Positions 50,345 through 60,970 are shown, numbered from the stretch's first letter. The stretch: 64,000 bases of DNA from Gillisella taibaishanensis (GCF_001938985.1 NZ_MKIN01000022.1:558001-622000), one strand, 5' to 3'. The notes: generated from the sequence alone by a model not told the origin. Program-made: numbers and translations.

Positions 50345-52042
50345 ATGACGTTCCGCAATTTCCTGCAGGCCAACAAGCTGGCCGAAGACCTCGATGCGAT
50401 CTCGAAATCTCAGGCAATGATCTGGTTCTCGCCGGATGGCAGGGTGCTCGACGCCAATGACAATTTCTGCAAGGCTCTGTGTTATGCCCGTGACGAGATC
50501 ATCGGCAAACATCACCGGATGTTTTGCGAGGACACAATCCGCAACTCGCCCTCCTATGAGACCTTCTGGAAGGAACTTGCCAGCGGCAAGTTTCAGCGCG
50601 GGCAGTTTCGCCGCCAGACCAAGGACCAGACCGACATCTGGATCGAAGCGAGCTACAATCCCGTTTTCCATAACGGAAAAGTCGTCCGCATCCTCAAGAT
50701 TGCGACAGACATTACCAAGACACGGATTGCCGCCCTCGATGACGAAAACCGGATTCGCGCCATCGATCAATCCCAGGCCATCATCGAGTTCGAGCCGGAT
50801 GGAACCGTGTTTCACGCCAACCAGAATTTCCTTGATGCGATGGGCTACACGTTCGCCGAGATAGAGGGCAAGCATCACAGGCTTTTCTGCGATCCCGACT
50901 ATACGAAGACGGCGGACTACGACAATTTCTGGGTGAGGCTGCGCGCCGGCGAATTCATCGCCGACAACTTCGTTCGCTACGGCAAAGGCGGCAAGCGCGT
51001 GTGGATCCAGGCGGCCTATACGCCCGTGTTCAACTCCCGTGGCAAGGTCTACAAGGTCATCAAGGTCGCAACCGACATCACCTCCCGCATGGACGCCGTC
51101 GACCGCATCGGCGAGGCGATCAGCACGCTTGCAAATGGCGACCTGACTGTCGAAGTCACCGACAGGATCGACCCCGCGCTGATGAAGACGCGAGAGGATT
51201 TCAACGTGGCGGCCCGCTCGCTGGAGAGAACCGTCGCCGCCATCAAGCATTCGGCGGAATTGCTGGCCGACAACGCCAAGGTCATCGGCGCTGTCTCCGA
51301 CGACATCGCCAAGAATGCCGAAAGCCAGGCAGCGTCTGTAGAAGAAACCGCTGCCGCATTGGATACTATCACCACGACAGTCAGGGACTCTGCCTCCCGC
51401 GCCGGCGAGGCCAGTCTGTTGGTCACAAAAACCCGCGAACATGCCAAGGTCTCGGGGCTGATCGTCAAGGATGCGACGGATGCGATGAATGAGATCGAGG
51501 GATCCTCGCGCGAAATCGCCAACATCATCGGCGTGATCGACGAGATCGCTTTCCAGACCAACCTTCTGGCGCTGAATGCCGGCGTCGAGGCAGCACGAGC
51601 AGGCGAAGCCGGCAAGGGTTTTGCCGTCGTCGCCCAGGAAGTGCGGGAACTCGCGCAACGATCGGCCGGAGCGGCCAAGCACATCAAGGATCTGATCACG
51701 GCGTCAAGCGCCTCGGTCCAGCGCGGTGTCGGCCTCGTCTTCAAGACCGGTTCAGCGCTCAACGAAATCTCCGAACAGGTCCAGGAAATCGATCACCATG
51801 TCCAGGCGATTTCCCAGGCAACGGGCGAACAGTTCCAGGGCATCAAGGAGATCAACGCCGCCGTCGGCGTCGTCGATCAAAGCACCCAACGCAATGCATC
51901 GACGGTCGAAGAGGCAAGTGCTGCCGCCCAGGAACTTGCCAGCGAGGCGGAGAAGCTCCGAGATCTCATCGGCGGATTCAAGGTGTCGGGGGCAAGAGGC
52001 CAAATGAGCGGCCACGGTGCGTCGTCAAGACGCGTGGCTTGA
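50345..52042 (+). CDS. Cytoplasmic PAS-PAS chemoreceptor (Aer/BdlA-like MCP)
   Basis: 565 residues from ATG 50345 (AAGGATGG upstream). No transmembrane segment. Two PAS domains (about 20-130 and 140-255) share ANDNFCKAL / ANQNFLDAM and GKHHRMFC / GKHHRLFC motifs, so they arose by duplication. The MCP domain includes DEIAFQTNLLALNAGVEAAR. Such proteins sense internal redox or energy state through a bound cofactor and act on flagellar or surface behaviour. It sits between two paralogous ABC exporter genes. Confidence 0.93.
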   Translation: MTFRNFLQANKLAEDLDAISKSQAMIWFSPDGRVLDANDNFCKALCYARDEIIGKHHRMFCEDTIRNSPSYETFWKELASGKFQRGQFRRQTKDQTDIWIEASYNPVFHNGKVVRILKIATDITKTRIAALDDENRIRAIDQSQAIIEFEPDGTVFHANQNFLDAMGYTFAEIEGKHHRLFCDPDYTKTADYDNFWVRLRAGEFIADNFVRYGKGGKRVWIQAAYTPVFNSRGKVYKVIKVATDITSRMDAVDRIGEAISTLANGDLTVEVTDRIDPALMKTREDFNVAARSLERTVAAIKHSAELLADNAKVIGAVSDDIAKNAESQAASVEETAAALDTITTTVRDSASRAGEASLLVTKTREHAKVSGLIVKDATDAMNEIEGSSREIANIIGVIDEIAFQTNLLALNAGVEAARAGEAGKGFAVVAQEVRELAQRSAGAAKHIKDLITASSASVQRGVGLVFKTGSALNEISEQVQEIDHHVQAISQATGEQFQGIKEINAAVGVVDQSTQRNASTVEEASAAAQELASEAEKLRDLIGGFKVSGARGQMSGHGASSRRVA

Positions 52043-52065
52043 TCGCTGGAGGCAGGTTCGACAGA

Positions 52066-52168
52066 TTAGAGCGTGGGGCGGGACTGAACGACTTGTCTTG
52101 GCTCCTTTCCGGAGTGCCAAGCCAGAGCATTCAGTTCCGCCTTCGTCACTCCAGGGTTGAGCGCTCTA
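52066..52168. repeat. Long TAGAGC-ended hairpin between chemoreceptor and acetyltransferase
   Basis: Termini TAGAGCG (52067-52073) and CGCTCTA (52162-52168) are complementary. Between them GGCGGGACTGAACGACTTGT (from 52078) pairs imperfectly with the reverse complement of the right half (GGCGGAACTGAATGCTCTGG). The left half then reads CTTGGCTCC and the right-half complement GGCTTGGCACTCC. The centre is near CCGG at 52109. The right terminus overlaps the TAG stop of the acetyltransferase gene. It may end transcripts from both sides. Confidence 0.75.
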
Positions 52169-52618
52169 CAGCGGCTTTTTGAAGAACACGACACGCTGTG
52201 TCTCTTCAAACCCTAAAGCCATGTGCAGCGCGTGGCTGGCGGAATTTTCAAGCGGCGCGTCGGAGCCAAATTCGACGCATCCGAGCGACTTTCCCCAACC
52301 GGCGACAGCATTGCATAGCAAGCGCGCGATGCCCTTTCGCCTATCCTCGGGCCGGACATAGATCCCTTCCAGAAATAGAACGGGCGAACTGCTGCAGCCA
52401 TTGACATAATCGTGGCGCAAACTCGCCTCAGCGAACCCGACAACCTCCTTCACAGCATTTCGCGCGAGGAATGCGACGGCTTTCCCACTATCAGACAAAA
52501 ATACCCGGCGAAGTTCAGCACGATGGTCCGCAAGGGAATGATGCGGCCATAGCGCAGCGCGAAGCTCTGCCCACGGGCCGATATCGTCCAAAGTCGCAAC
52601 GTCTGTGAACGCTTCCAT
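52166..52618 (-). CDS. AAC(6')-like aminoglycoside/GNAT acetyltransferase
   Basis: 150 residues from ATG 52618 (GGAGGGGCCCGCCAT upstream; the frame continues to 52702 without a better site). The sequence has the strong AAC(6')-I pattern: ALWPHHSLADHRAELRR, FAEASLRHDYVNGC, SPVLFLEGIYVRPEDRRKGI, and ALGFEETQRVVFFKKPL. Such enzymes transfer acetyl from acetyl-CoA to the 6'-amino group of aminoglycosides; chromosomal relatives may have other natural substrates. Stop TAG coincides with the repeat end CGCTCTA. Confidence 0.85.
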   Translation of the reverse strand: MEAFTDVATLDDIGPWAELRAALWPHHSLADHRAELRRVFLSDSGKAVAFLARNAVKEVVGFAEASLRHDYVNGCSSSPVLFLEGIYVRPEDRRKGIARLLCNAVAGWGKSLGCVEFGSDAPLENSASHALHMALGFEETQRVVFFKKPL

Positions 52619-52717
52619 ATGGCGGGCCCCTCCAGCACGAAGCATCGCATCGAAGCCGACGGATGAGCAGATTAGAACGGCATGCATGTCATGACATGAC
52701 ACGCATGCCGCCTATCG

Positions 52718-54580
<1,863 letters not shown>

Positions 54581-55010
54581 GGTCGGTCTCCATCGGGTAT
54601 GCCGGGGAGCCGGCGCGGCGTCATCAAAGGCCGGCAGGCGAGATTCCGGAAAGGGCAGCCAGCCGCAGGGGCCGGCCGATTGGTGGCCAGACCGCGCGCG
54701 CCCTCAAAGGCGGGGCAAAAGCGCAACAGTCAGACCAGTGAAAAGATAAATGGGAAAACGTCGGGACGGTTCAACGCCTACGGCGCGAAAGCGCAAGGAG
54801 TCGGCACATCCAGTCGATATCAATCATGCGGGCCTCCCTGTCTCGAGTTAAGATAGAGAAGGTTTAAAGTCGCCGGCGGTGAATGGAAAGTCGCAATTGA
54901 GAGCATTTGCCGCTTTGACCGGCACCTGTTGCCCATCGACCACAGACAGGCCGCAGCAGACCGGCTATGGCCGTTCCATGACCATATCTATGACCGGCGC
55001 CCTCTCGACC
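54581..55010. other. Region upstream of ABC exporter 2 and trmL
   Basis: 430 bases between divergent genes. It contains the candidate leader ORF (54771-54827, minus strand), small GC-rich hairpins around it (GCGCTTTCGCGC near 54785-54796), and little else. The trmL start has no clear ribosome-binding site. Confidence 0.45.
54771..54827 (-). CDS. Candidate 18-residue leader peptide upstream of ABC exporter 2
   Basis: Minus-strand ORF of 18 codons starting at ATG 54827 with the very strong site AGGGAGGCCCGC. The peptide reads MIDIDWMCRLLALSRRRR, with one Trp, one Cys and a run of four arginine codons at the end, followed by TGA. Hairpin-forming GCGC repeats cover its Arg codons. Small size, strong start and position 190 bp before the exporter suggest a cis-acting leader (attenuation); a trans-acting or chance ORF cannot be excluded. 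Confidence 0.5.
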   Translation of the reverse strand: MIDIDWMCRLLALSRRRR

Positions 55011-55463
55011 ATGCTCCGCATTGCCCTCTACCAACCGGATATTCCCGGCAATACCGGCACGATCCTCCGGCTGGCCGCCTGTCTCGGGCTCGGCGTCGAC
55101 ATCATAGAGCCGGCAGGCTTCATCCTGTCGGATCGCAACCTGAAACGATCAGGCATGGACTATCTCGCCTCGGTGACGATGGTCAGGCATGTCAACTGGA
55201 CGCAGTTCGAAGCGTGGCGCGCAACGACCGGCCGCCGGCTGGTGCTGGCCTCCACCAAGGCGGCCATGCCCTATACGGATTTTTCCTTCCGCGACGACGA
55301 TATCCTGCTGTTCGGCCGGGAAAGCGCCGGCGTGCCCGATGCCGTCCACGAGGGTGCCGATGCCCGCATCCTGATCCCGATGGTCGAGGGGCAGCGGTCC
55401 ATCAATGTGGCGATGTCGGCGGCGATGATTGCTGGCGAAGCCCTGCGCCAAGTGAAAGCCTGA
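55011..55463 (+). CDS. trmL: tRNA (cytidine(34)-2'-O)-methyltransferase TrmL
   Basis: 150 residues if started at ATG 55011, which gives the family start MLRIALYQPDIPGNTGTILR; ATG 54978 adds eleven residues, and neither has a clear ribosome-binding site. SPOUT-fold motifs: LGLGVDIIEPAGF, FGRESAGVP (SAM knot) and IPMVEGQRSINVAMSAAMI. TrmL methylates the wobble base of leucine tRNAs. Monocistronic by spacing. Confidence 0.93.
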   Translation: MLRIALYQPDIPGNTGTILRLAACLGLGVDIIEPAGFILSDRNLKRSGMDYLASVTMVRHVNWTQFEAWRATTGRRLVLASTKAAMPYTDFSFRDDDILLFGRESAGVPDAVHEGADARILIPMVEGQRSINVAMSAAMIAGEALRQVKA

Positions 55464-55747
55464 GTGTTCTAGGAAAAGTGGAACCCGGCTTCCATCCGAA
55501 CGGAGCCCAAAAAAGGCTTGAGCGCATGCGCCACCGTAAAAACGTCACAGACGTAAACTAAATCCAACTTGGCTTTTCGCAAGGTCGGCAGCGCATCAAT
55601 CCGCTATGACTGAGCATGGAGACCACAAGAAGTCGCTTGCTGGACTTCACAGCCTGGGCGTGAGTGATTAATAGTTAAAGTAATCATTGCTAATCGAAAT
55701 GCACACCCATATGTTGCAATGCAGCAAAATTTCTGGGGAGACACTTC
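55464..55747. other. Intergenic region after trmL
   Basis: 284 bases. It starts with GGAAAAGTGGAACCCGGCTTC (55472 on), similar to the inner part of the rhizobial repeat seen at 32764-32869, so probably a decayed fragment of that family. The second half is AT-rich and may hold the next promoter. Confidence 0.4.
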
Positions 55748-57373
55748 ATGTTCGAGACGGCATTCACCTTCGGCTTGACCCAATTCGCCCGATCGCTGTC
55801 GCTACCGGAAAGGCTGCAACGCCGCCCCTTCCGCAATGCGGCGCTGGAGCTCTGGCGGCTGCGCAACACCAGCCTCGACGCACTTTATTATGACATCCGG
55901 GCGCTGACTTCGGACGAAGCCTTTTACATCAGCGGCGCGCTTGCGGCCGAAGGGCTGATCATGATCGTGCCGCCGACCGGCCAGGGCATGCTGACGCTGT
56001 GCGAAACCGTGGATGAATATCTGCTGCGCGGTGGCCGCCAGGTTCGGGTCATGGCCGTTGCCGGCATTGGCGGCTCGGCGGCCGGCTCCGCAGCCTTCGC
56101 CCGCAATGTCGCTGACGCGGTCGGCGCGCCCGTGGCCGCTGTCGTGTCCGGCTACGGCCTCGGCGATCTCGTGGCAGAAGCACTCGGCAGCAACTTCTTC
56201 TTTGGCCATCTCGGCTTCCTGCGCCGCAATTTCGAAATGATCGACGACATGGTGGGCCGCCCGCATTTCGGCGATTACACCCGGCGCCCAACGCTGCATG
56301 ATGCACCCCGCCGCACCAGCCTCGACGCCGATACGGTGGAGGCGCTGCTCATGCACAACGAGCTGCGCTTCGATCTCGTCACCGGTCATTCCAAAGGCAA
56401 CCTCATCGTCAACGAGGCACTCACCGCCATCGCCGAGGAAGCGCCAAGCCGCCTGGCGCAGTTGCGCGAACGCATGCGCGTCATCAGCTTCGGCACCCGC
56501 ATCGCCTTGCCTGAGCCCCTCGCAGCACCGCTATCGGTCATGGGCGAGTTGGACTGGTACGGCGAAATGAACGCAAGAGGTCCCACCGCAAACACGATAC
56601 GCGTGCCCCGCGCCGGCCATTCCACCAACACCTCCCTGCCGGGCGCGCTTAATGTCACCGCCCTCCTCACCCAGGTCCTGGCCGACCAGCCCGTGTCCGA
56701 TCAGCCCGTATCCGATCAGCCGATGGCGAAGGCGCAGACGGGCGAAGCGGTTAAAAAGCCTGAACCGGAAACCGTGGCAAAGCCTGTAGAATTAAAGACG
56801 CCCGCCCCAAAACCTCTGAGCATCGTCAAGACCAAACCCACTGCACCCACTCCTGAACCGGTGATCGAGGCGAAGGCCGAAAAAGCCGCATCAGCTCCGG
56901 TCGAGACGAAAGCAGCCAACAAGCCTGCCCCCGTTACCCTAGCGGAACCCAAGACGGAGACCGTCACCGTCTCTGCTCCAGAGCCTGTGGTAATTGAGGC
57001 TGCAAAAGAGGCGCCGCCAGAGCCGGTAGCAAAGCAGGTAGTAAAGCCGGTACTCGAGGCCCCCGCCCCACGGGCAGCCACGAGCGACAAGAAGGACGTG
57101 CAAGCGCCGCAAGCCGGCGTAACCCCGGCCCCAGTCCAGGCCGAGGCGAAAGCCGATAAGCCCGCCGATCCGGCGCCCGTCGTCCCTGCTGCGGTTGACG
57201 CCGTTGCCGTCACCGAAACCGCTCTCCCTGCCCCGGCAGCGCAGGTTGCAGAAAGCCCGGCTGTGCCGCCCGTTATCGCCAAGCTGGCGACAACACCAAA
57301 GCAACCCGTGCAGAACCGCCCCGGCCCCAACCAACCCCGCAATGGCAGTCGCAAGCGGCCGCGCAAGCGCTGA
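55748..57373 (+). CDS. Alpha/beta-hydrolase-like protein with long Pro/Ala/Lys-rich tail
   Basis: 541 residues. The N-terminal 310 residues look like an alpha/beta hydrolase: a glycine-rich strand-turn (MAVAGIGGSAAGSAA) and the nucleophile elbow VTGHSKGNLIVNEAL (GxSxG, Ser in GHSKG), with a late His in RAGHSTN. After DQPVSDQPVSDQPM repeats the remaining 220 residues are low-complexity Ala/Pro/Lys/Glu/Val sequence ending in a basic RKRPRKR. The tail resembles phasin or histone-H1-like tails (PhaF) and may bind DNA or polymer surfaces (inference). No family recognised for the whole. Stands alone. Confidence 0.62.
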   Translation: MFETAFTFGLTQFARSLSLPERLQRRPFRNAALELWRLRNTSLDALYYDIRALTSDEAFYISGALAAEGLIMIVPPTGQGMLTLCETVDEYLLRGGRQVRVMAVAGIGGSAAGSAAFARNVADAVGAPVAAVVSGYGLGDLVAEALGSNFFFGHLGFLRRNFEMIDDMVGRPHFGDYTRRPTLHDAPRRTSLDADTVEALLMHNELRFDLVTGHSKGNLIVNEALTAIAEEAPSRLAQLRERMRVISFGTRIALPEPLAAPLSVMGELDWYGEMNARGPTANTIRVPRAGHSTNTSLPGALNVTALLTQVLADQPVSDQPVSDQPMAKAQTGEAVKKPEPETVAKPVELKTPAPKPLSIVKTKPTAPTPEPVIEAKAEKAASAPVETKAANKPAPVTLAEPKTETVTVSAPEPVVIEAAKEAPPEPVAKQVVKPVLEAPAPRAATSDKKDVQAPQAGVTPAPVQAEAKADKPADPAPVVPAAVDAVAVTETALPAPAAQVAESPAVPPVIAKLATTPKQPVQNRPGPNQPRNGSRKRPRKR

Positions 57374-57508
57374 ACCCTTCATTCGCGGAGCAATTGAAAA
57401 TACGCGGCCCCATGGCCTGCTTCCAAACAGAGGCATGCCTTGGGGCTCAATCGTAATGCAGGCGATTTACAGCGCCGTGGGTTTTATAAAAGGCGCGGCG
57501 TCGAAGCC

Positions 57509-58468
57509 TCACATGAACAACTGCGTCAGGCTCTTCTGCTGACTGTTGGCGATGTTCAGCCCCGAGATCCGCAGAGCGGCGCGGGCGCTTTCGACGGAGA
57601 GATTGGTTGAATCCTCCTCCGTGTCGGAGTTGGTTATGCGAGCCTGAGCCGTATTCGCGGTATTCTCAAGCGACTTCATCAGATCGGCACTTCCGGAAAT
57701 ACGATTTTGCGTGGCGCCGACGGCCGCACTCGCATCGACCATGCTCGAGATCATCGATTTCGTCGCGCCGATCATCGCATCGATCTGGGCGTTGGACGTG
57801 TCGTTGGAAATCATGATCTGCGCCGCGGTCGGGCTCGCCGGCGTCTTCGAGCCGACATCGAGCAGATAATAGTCGTTGGCGCTGCCATCCGATCCGACAC
57901 TGAGATAGGAGCGGGTCAGGATACCGTCGGCCGCATCGTTCTGGCTGGTCAGCACGCTCTGCGCCGTATCGAAATTGGTCACCTCGACAGCCAGATTGCC
58001 TTGCGCATCGGAACCGACCGAGGCCACCATCGAGGTGACTTTCGGCGACTGGTTTTCGCCAAGCGCCAGCCAGTTCTGGCCGTTGAAGCTGGAGGATTGC
58101 GCCACGGTGGTCAGTTGCGCCTTCAGTTGATCGATATCGCCGTTGACCGCCTGCCGATCGGACCCAACGGCCTTGGCGCTGATCAGCTTTGCCTGAATAT
58201 CCGAGACGAGATCCGTTGCCTGGTCGAGCCCGAGCGCTGCCGTATCGGCCACGGCCGCGGAAAGTGCTGTGGCATCGCCGGCACTCGACAGCGAAAGGCT
58301 GTCGGATTTCATCGTCGTGGCAATCGACCAATAGGCTGCATTGTCTGAGGCCTTGTCGACCGCCTTGCCGGTCGCAACGCGCGTCGTTGTCGTCTCAAGC
58401 GCCCGAGAGGAGCCGCTGAGCAGAGACAGGGCCGAAGCCGACGTGGAATTGATCGAGACGGAGTCCAT
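57509..58468 (-). CDS. Flagellin
   Basis: 319 residues after GGAGGGCTCCC. Conserved flagellin ends: SINSTSASALSLLSGSSRAL and TTTTRVATGKAVDKASDNAA at the N-terminus, SARAALRISGLNIANSQQKS and LTQLFM at the C-terminus; the short central domain is typical of rhizobial flagellins. Subunit of the flagellar filament, exported without a signal peptide. No other fla, flg or fli gene is in the window, so this is a stand-alone copy of what is normally a clustered family. The upstream leader contains a hairpin. Confidence 0.93.
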   Translation of the reverse strand: MDSVSINSTSASALSLLSGSSRALETTTTRVATGKAVDKASDNAAYWSIATTMKSDSLSLSSAGDATALSAAVADTAALGLDQATDLVSDIQAKLISAKAVGSDRQAVNGDIDQLKAQLTTVAQSSSFNGQNWLALGENQSPKVTSMVASVGSDAQGNLAVEVTNFDTAQSVLTSQNDAADGILTRSYLSVGSDGSANDYYLLDVGSKTPASPTAAQIMISNDTSNAQIDAMIGATKSMISSMVDASAAVGATQNRISGSADLMKSLENTANTAQARITNSDTEEDSTNLSVESARAALRISGLNIANSQQKSLTQLFM

Positions 58469-58774
58469 GGGAGCCCTCCATTATAGATACAGACAGCGCG
58501 ACAGACTTGACGCCATGCTTGCCCCGGGCACGGAAACGCGAACCCGCAGGCCAGCTTGGGCTGGCCTTTCGAAGAAGGCTTCCATGTTCACGGGATGCAG
58601 GCTCAACAAGCCCTAATTATGAGGAAAGTGTAAACGAATAGCCGTTTCCATCATCTTGCCGCGAACGCTATAAATTTAATGATCCAGCCATTATTCAGCG
58701 AAAAGATGTGGAGAAAAGACAAGTAGGTTGGTGCCATTATGAACGGCGGGAAACCTTAGGCATCCGACCGCATA
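58469..58774. other. Upstream region of the flagellin gene
   Basis: 306 bases. A perfect hairpin AGGCCAGC / GCTGGCCT sits at 58548-58567; on the minus strand it would be in the flagellin leader, on the plus strand it is followed by TTTC. AT-rich sequence at 58610-58700 could hold the promoter. No clear sigma-28 element. Confidence 0.4.
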
Positions 58775-59056
58775 TCAGTCTGCCGAAGACAAGCGGCGCA
58801 TGGTAAATTCGATCGCGTCGCCATCGAGTTGGCGCCAGCTTTCCACCTCAGTCCAATAGGCCGCTTTAGGATAGGTATCGAACCATTCGCGCGCCTTTTC
58901 GCGCGCCGCCTCGCGGTCGAGCCGGAAAGTTTCTCGCACGAAAGCACCGCTGCCAGACGGGGCCGTGTTGAGAGAGGCCTTATCCTGCCTGCGGCGGTGC
59001 CGGTCGATCTGTCGTTTCAGGCCGTCGAGCGGTGGTGGTGGAAGCTTTCCGGTCAT
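58775..59056 (-). CDS. Small conserved-type hypothetical protein
   Basis: 93 residues from ATG 59056 (AGGATTGCCTCC upstream). Basic N-terminal half (LKRQIDRHRRRQDKAS), then a helix (REAAREKAREWFDTYPKAAY) and a final strand (AIEFTMRRLSS). No membrane segment or known domain. The ribosome-binding site, codon usage and size support a real gene. Divergent from hemF by 154 bp. Confidence 0.65.
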   Translation of the reverse strand: MTGKLPPPPLDGLKRQIDRHRRRQDKASLNTAPSGSGAFVRETFRLDREAAREKAREWFDTYPKAAYWTEVESWRQLDGDAIEFTMRRLSSAD

Positions 59057-59210
59057 GGAGGCAATCCTGTTTAAGACCTCAAGAATAGGTGAGACGCAGC
59101 AATTTTTCCAGTGCCCTACCGACTGTCGATGGCGCGATACGCTTGCCTCTGTTATGCCATCGCTTAAGGCCAATCTGCCGGCCAGCCCCAGACGTCCATA
59201 GGAAAAGTCC

Positions 59211-60125
59211 ATGCAAAGACCCACCCTGCCCAAAGGTTTGCCCGAGGATATTGAGGGTAAGAAGGCCATGGCTCGCGCCTGGTTTGAAAGCCTGCGCGAC
59301 CAGATCTGCCGCTCTTTCGAGGCGCTGGAGGACGAGCTGACCGGGCCACTGTCTGACCGGGAACCCGGCCGATTTGCGCCGAAAGACTGGCAGCGCGAGG
59401 AAGGGCTCGGCGGCGGCGGTCGCATGTCGATGATGACCGGACGCGTCTTCGAAAAGGTCGGCGTCCATACCTCGACAGTGCACGGCGAGTTCTCGCCAGA
59501 GTTCCGCAAGCAGATGCCGGGTGCCGAAGAAGACCCGCGCTTCTGGGCCTCGGGCATCTCGCTGATCGCCCACCCCTGCAATCCCCATGTGCCGGCTGTG
59601 CACATGAACACCCGCATGGTCGTCACGACAAGCCAGTGGTTCGGCGGCGGAGCCGACCTGACCCCGGTCCTCGACCGACGCCGCACCCAGGAAGATGCCG
59701 ATACGCTGGCATTTCACGCGGCGATGGAAAGCGCCTGCACGGCTCATCCCGATGTCGCCGATTATCCGCACTATAAGGCCTGGTGCGAGGAATACTTCTT
59801 CCTGCCCCACCGCCAGGAGCCACGGGGTATCGGTGGCATTTTCTTCGATTGGCTGCATGCCGGTGAGAAGTTTGATCTCTGGGCAGCCAATTTTGCTTTC
59901 GTCCAGGAGGTGGGCCGCCGCTTCGCTGCCGTCTACCCTGATCTTGTACGCCGCAATTTCAACCAGGACTGGAGCGAGGCCGATCGCGAGGAACAACTGG
60001 TACGCCGTGGCCGCTACGTAGAATTCAACCTGCTCTACGACCGCGGCACGATTTTCGGCCTGAAAACCGGCGGCAATGTCGAATCGATTTTGTCGTCGAT
60101 GCCACCGCTGGTGCGCTGGCCGTGA
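59211..60125 (+). CDS. hemF: Oxygen-dependent coproporphyrinogen III oxidase
   Basis: 304 residues after AGGAAAAGTCC. Full HemF signature: [70 protein letters not shown], and [20 protein letters not shown] at the C-terminus. Converts coproporphyrinogen III to protoporphyrinogen IX with oxygen in heme synthesis. Apparently monocistronic. Confidence 0.97.
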   Translation: MQRPTLPKGLPEDIEGKKAMARAWFESLRDQICRSFEALEDELTGPLSDREPGRFAPKDWQREEGLGGGGRMSMMTGRVFEKVGVHTSTVHGEFSPEFRKQMPGAEEDPRFWASGISLIAHPCNPHVPAVHMNTRMVVTTSQWFGGGADLTPVLDRRRTQEDADTLAFHAAMESACTAHPDVADYPHYKAWCEEYFFLPHRQEPRGIGGIFFDWLHAGEKFDLWAANFAFVQEVGRRFAAVYPDLVRRNFNQDWSEADREEQLVRRGRYVEFNLLYDRGTIFGLKTGGNVESILSSMPPLVRWP

Positions 60126-60178
60126 AAAGCCCATAGCACCTGTCTTCCCAGGCAGGCGCGCCACAGCGAAACGAAAAA

Positions 60179-60197
60179 TTGCGCCGAAACGGCGCAA
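60179..60197 (+). terminator. Hairpin after hemF
   Basis: TTGCGCCG-AAA-CGGCGCAA, 8-bp perfect stem, 54 bases after the hemF stop; followed by ATCATCGTT rather than a T-run. A second imperfect inverted repeat (ATTCTAGGG / CCCTAGGAT) lies at about 60218-60247. Confidence 0.5.
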
Positions 60198-60308
60198 ATC
60201 ATCGTTAATTCCATATGATTCTAGGGGTCAAAAAGGTTCCCTAGGATCAATTCATATTTTCTTGATTAACAAAGACTGCATTACTCGCGTGTTAATTGAT
60301 TTTTAACA

Positions 60309-60336
60309 TTGGCATGTCGCGCACTCGTGCTATCCT
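60309..60336 (+). promoter_or_regulatory. Possible sigma-70 promoter
   Basis: TTGGCA and TATCCT separated by 16 bases, 31 bp upstream of the start at 60367. Confidence 0.35.
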
Positions 60337-60366
60337 GTCGTTCATGGAATGAGGAGGAGGATTGCA

Positions 60367-60645
60367 ATGGCTAAGCACAGCATGACCAACCCCGCAGACC
60401 CGATCAGCCCGGACCACAGAGACCGGCTGATCGACACGGCCGAGTTGATCGACCGTATTGCCCACGACCTGAAGGCATCCAGTGATGCCAACCTGCCGCA
60501 TTGCTACTTTGTCGAACAGGCAAAATTGCGGCTGGCCGGCTTGCATGGCCGTGAACACCGCGCAAATGACGCTTACAGGATGGTCAGCAAGACCGTCGTA
60601 AACGCGCCAAGCTCGGTTTTCTACGCCTGGGCTATGCCGGAATAG
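60367..60645 (+). CDS. Small hypothetical soluble protein
   Basis: 92 residues from ATG 60367, six bases after GAGGAGGAGG, an unusually strong site. Mostly helical: HRDRLIDTAELIDRIAHDLK, LPHCYFVEQAKLRLAGLHGR, VNAPSSVFYAWAM. No membrane segment or known family. The strong ribosome-binding site and a nearby promoter candidate suggest high expression. Confidence 0.65.
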   Translation: MAKHSMTNPADPISPDHRDRLIDTAELIDRIAHDLKASSDANLPHCYFVEQAKLRLAGLHGREHRANDAYRMVSKTVVNAPSSVFYAWAMPE

Positions 60646-60670
60646 GAGCCCCGTTAGGGTACCATGGTTA

Positions 60671-60692
60671 GAAGGGGCGGCACCGCCCCTTC
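60671..60692 (+). terminator. Strong hairpin downstream of the small protein gene
   Basis: GAAGGGGCGG-CA-CCGCCCCTTC, 10-bp perfect stem. It is 26 bases after the stop codon and lacks a T-run. Confidence 0.55.
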
Positions 60693-60970
60693 ACTACCAG
60701 CGGATGGGCAGCGATTGCCGGCAGAGACCGGTCATCCAAAAAATACTGTCGCTTTCACTATATCCCAACATGCATGGCCGTTCTCGCTCCCGATCGGAAC
60801 CCATCCTGTTTTTTGCTGTTAGACATCATGCTTCAAAGAAGCATTGACCTGAAACCGCCAAGGTCGGTTTCGGGGAAACTCGCGTCAAATCCCCGCGTCA
60901 GACCAAGTGACACGAGGACATTGAAACGCTCGTCGTTTTCCATTGGGACGCCACAGTGAGGGAGAAGATC
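60693..60970. other. Intergenic region before the DUF1059 gene
   Basis: 278 bases. No promoter, repeat or RNA gene recognised. Confidence 0.3.
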
